A stretch of DNA of 16,570 bases, taken from assembly GCA_910579655.1 (NCBI GenBank), contig CAJTVE010000050.1, forward strand, positions 7,155 to 23,724, given 5' to 3'. The notes under the pieces are model-generated. The model saw only the letters and a list, made by a program, of their open reading frames with translations. It was not told the DNA's origin and did not search any database. The position numbers were made by a program, and so were the translations under genes. Source of the stretch: an uncultured Allobaculum sp. Lineage in GTDB: Bacteria > Bacillota_I > Bacilli_A > Erysipelotrichales > Erysipelotrichaceae. Shown piece by piece: positions 15,426-16,570 of the stretch (positions are counted from its first letter, which is position 1; each line of letters begins with the position of its first letter).

Positions 15426-15886
15426 AAGCCAGAAATATGGTGAAGAACAAAGATAAGAAGTGCCAGATGGAAGGTTTGGAAGGTTAAAATCTGGTTTTAC
15501 CTGGTGACTGCTGAGTAACGAGTATAAAAAACGATTTATTTATATATGCAATTTATTTATATGCTTAAACTTTGCAACGATCTTAACCGAGAATCATCAA
15601 ATTATAAACTGGTTTATTAAGGACACTCTTATACATTTATCGCAAGCCCGATATAAATCATTTATATCTATAAAAATGAAAATAGAAGAATGCTGTTAGC
15701 TAAATGTTTCGGTTACAATTATAGCCGAACTTTGAATGCGGTTCTTGCAGACAAAAGTAGATGTATAGCTTTAATATTACCTTATATAAAGATTTTATAG
15801 AGATCTTTCACTTTGCTGCAAATGAAGTGTCAGGGTTCGGTTACAATTTCCTGAAAAGTCCAGATCATCAAAGGAATCACATTCAA
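15426..15886. other. AT-rich repeat-bearing spacer without genes
   Basis: I see no coding frame here. It holds a 17-nt-spaced direct repeat of ATTTATTTATAT (15534-15545, 15551-15562), a 19-nt palindrome GATATAAA-TCA-TTTATATC (15650-15668), and two exact copies of TTCGGTTACAATT (15708-15720, 15836-15848). The first copy can also pair with a nearby CCGAA. The composition is noticeably richer in A+T than the operon to the left, as is common beside insertion-sequence remains. Confidence 0.5.
15463..15498 (+). terminator. Weak terminator-like hairpin after the phosphoribosyltransferase gene
   Basis: CCAGAT (15463-15468) and ATCTGG (15489-15494) form a 6-bp stem followed by TTTT. The loop of 20 nt contains a GGAAGGTT duplication. 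It is short, so only a tentative terminator. Confidence 0.3.
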
Positions 15887-15926
15887 AAAAGCTGCCGTTG
15901 AGAGTATTTTCTCAACGGCAGCTTTT
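15887..15926. terminator. Strong bidirectional intrinsic terminator
   Basis: A perfect 17-bp stem (15887-15903, 15910-15926; GC-rich core GCTGCCGTTGAGA) with a 6-nt loop is flanked by A on the left and T on the right. On the minus strand it lies immediately after the stop codon at 15928-15930, as expected for the end of the minus-strand transposase-like remnant. Confidence 0.85.
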
Positions 15927-15927
15927 C

Positions 15928-16026
15928 TTATCTTCTTTTCTGACGACCGTTAGAATCGGTTGAGCTACCTGGTTTACGGGCAGACTGAAGAGCACCCAAT
16001 CTCAAGTACAAGTATTTTAATAATCC
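15928..16026 (-). pseudogene. C-terminal remnant of a protein, possibly a transposase
   Basis: On the minus strand a frame runs 32 codons from just after a double TAG (16027-16032) to TAA at 15928-15930. It includes GALQSARKPGSSTDSNGRQ and ends in basic residues KRR. It reads like the basic C-terminus of a larger protein whose upstream part has been lost or interrupted, and a strong terminator follows at once. A transposase origin is suggested by the setting (repeat-rich spacer, broken tails upstream) but is not shown by any catalytic motif. Confidence 0.35.
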
Positions 16027-16060
16027 CTACTATTTCGAGATTTGGGAATGGACCAAGTTA

Positions 16061-16333
16061 TCACCTTTTGATTTTTTCTTCTTCAGTCGGGGAGTAGATG
16101 AGTCTATTCATAGCATCCTCATCCATGCTGCTTTTCTTCAATTCACGCAGCTGTTTCTCTGCTTCACGTGCACGTCTTTCGGATTCGTCCCGCTGTTTCT
16201 CTGCTTCACGCGCACGTCTTTCGGATTCGTCTCGCTGTTTCTCCATCTCGTCAAATTGTCTCATCTGTCTGTCTGAGAAAAAATTGAGACCGTCTACGTT
16301 TTTAATTTCCTGTTTTTCAATGGTTGTCAGCAT
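16061..16333 (-). pseudogene. Truncated second copy of a coiled-coil repeat-tail protein
   Basis: A 90-codon minus-strand frame that starts MLTTIEKQEIKNVDGLNFFS, passes through FSDRQMRQFDEMEKQ, carries about two copies of the 14-residue repeat EKQRDESERRAREA, and ends with ELKKSSMDEDAMNRLIYSPT and EEEKIKR. Its C-terminal half matches the tail of the gene next to it (16349-16570) almost base for base. There is no Shine-Dalgarno before ATG 16333, and an in-frame TAA precedes it, so it looks like a 5'-truncated duplicate and not a working gene. The LNFFSDRQMRQFDEMEK block probably belongs to the region just before the coiled coil in the full protein. Such tails are seen at the ends of Rpn/PDDEXK-type nuclease-transposase proteins in Bacillota, but no nuclease domain is visible. 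A small free-standing protein cannot be excluded. Confidence 0.55.
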
Positions 16334-16570
16334 AGTTAAATCGTTTTTTTATTTTTCTTCCTCTGTCCAGGAGTAGATGAGTCTATTCATAGCATCCTCA
16401 TCCATGCCGCTTTTCTTCAATTCACGCAGCTGTTTCTCTGCTTCACGCGCACGTCTTTCGGATCCGTCCCGCTGTTTCTCTGCTTCACGCGCGCGTCTTT
16501 CGGATCCGTCCCGCTGTTTCTCTGCTTCACGCGCGCGTCTTTCGGATTCGTCCCGCTGTTTCTCTGCTTC
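16146..16570 (-). repeat. 42-bp tandem repeats encoding a charged heptad array, in two blocks
   Basis: The unit CTGTTTCTCTGCTTCACGCG on + and its continuation recur every 42 bp: about two units in the truncated copy (from about 16146 to 16240) and more than three in the neighbouring gene (16428 to the window end). Units differ by a few bases (GATTCG/GATCCG, CACG/CGCG). The array invites slippage and unequal recombination, which may explain the duplicated tail. Confidence 0.9.
16349..16570 (-). CDS. C-terminal tail of a coiled-coil repeat protein, cut by window edge
   Basis: Only the last 73 residues are in the window; the 5' part lies beyond 16570. The frame is open to the edge and ends with TAA at 16349-16351. 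It consists of just over three copies of a 14-residue (42-bp) repeat, EKQRDESERRAREA with Gly replacing the second Glu in two units. The end is EKQLRELKKSGMDEDAMNRL followed by IYSWTEEEK. The repeat equals two heptads with regular charged residues, so it should form a long single helix or coiled coil. This style of highly charged tail is known from Rpn-family (PDDEXK_2) recombination-promoting nucleases, which is my best guess, but the catalytic part is not visible. The copy at 16061-16333 is a near duplicate of this tail. Confidence 0.6.
   Translation of the reverse strand, partial: EAEKQRDESERRAREAEKQRDGSERRAREAEKQRDGSERRAREAEKQLRELKKSGMDEDAMNRLIYSWTEEEK

Noticed and set aside
15534..15720. 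Replication origin in the AT-rich repeat region
   Set aside because: No DnaA boxes (TTATCCACA-like) or replication initiator gene are present; the nearest match has at least two mismatches.
16098..16376. 92-codon plus-strand frame opposite the repeat tails
   Set aside because: A Ser/Arg/Phe-rich mirror of the minus-strand 42-bp repeats with no Shine-Dalgarno.
16146..16570. CRISPR-like array
   Set aside because: The 42-bp units are contiguous and keep an open frame with no unique spacers, so this is a protein-coding tandem repeat.

Overview
The window looks like a chromosome segment of a low-to-mid GC Gram-positive bacterium (Bacillota). The order DUF2232 (YybS-like) - gdpP - rplI - dnaB - MBL-fold nuclease (walJ/yycJ-like) is a recognisable Bacillota arrangement, and ribosome-binding sites are purine-rich AGGAGG/AAAGGA types. 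The class could be Erysipelotrichia, but that is a guess from overall flavour and not shown by any marker here.

Region 1 (1-7174) holds two related two-gene ABC transporter modules facing each other. Each has a MacB/LolD-type ATPase followed, with a 14-nt overlap, by a roughly 800-residue FtsX-type permease with two large extracellular domains. The left copy is on + and the right copy on -. Between their 3' ends lie a small DUF5684-like four-helix membrane protein and two terminator hairpins. The ATPases are about 80% identical by eye. The permeases are clearly less alike, so this is an old inverted duplication whose outward-facing parts have diverged.

Region 2 (7175-9587) starts with the DUF2232 membrane protein. 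A loose, gene-poor stretch follows, with an unrecognised 69-residue protein under its own good promoter, a 10-bp tandem repeat, hairpins, and protein-like but broken minus-strand reading frames that look like decayed genes. This stretch separates DUF2232 from gdpP.

Region 3 (9588-14550) is a compact housekeeping operon: c-di-AMP phosphodiesterase GdpP, ribosomal protein bL9, replicative helicase DnaB, and a WalJ/YycJ-type metallo-beta-lactamase-fold nuclease with an unusual 110-residue acidic, disordered C-terminal tail. Gaps are 3 nt or less, or the genes overlap. A 17-bp-stem inverted repeat closes the operon.

Region 4 (14551-16570) carries a stand-alone APRT-like phosphoribosyltransferase, then an AT-rich spacer with short direct and inverted repeats. 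It ends with a strong bidirectional terminator, a likely transposase C-terminal remnant, and two tandem minus-strand copies of a coiled-coil C-terminal tail built from 14-residue repeats. The first of these tails runs off the window edge and may be the end of an Rpn/PDDEXK-type protein.

I did not find a clear new multi-gene system. The best leads are the inverted transporter pair around the DUF5684-like protein, the tailed WalJ-like protein, the 69-residue protein with its duplicated -10 region, and the repeat-tail duplication at the right edge.
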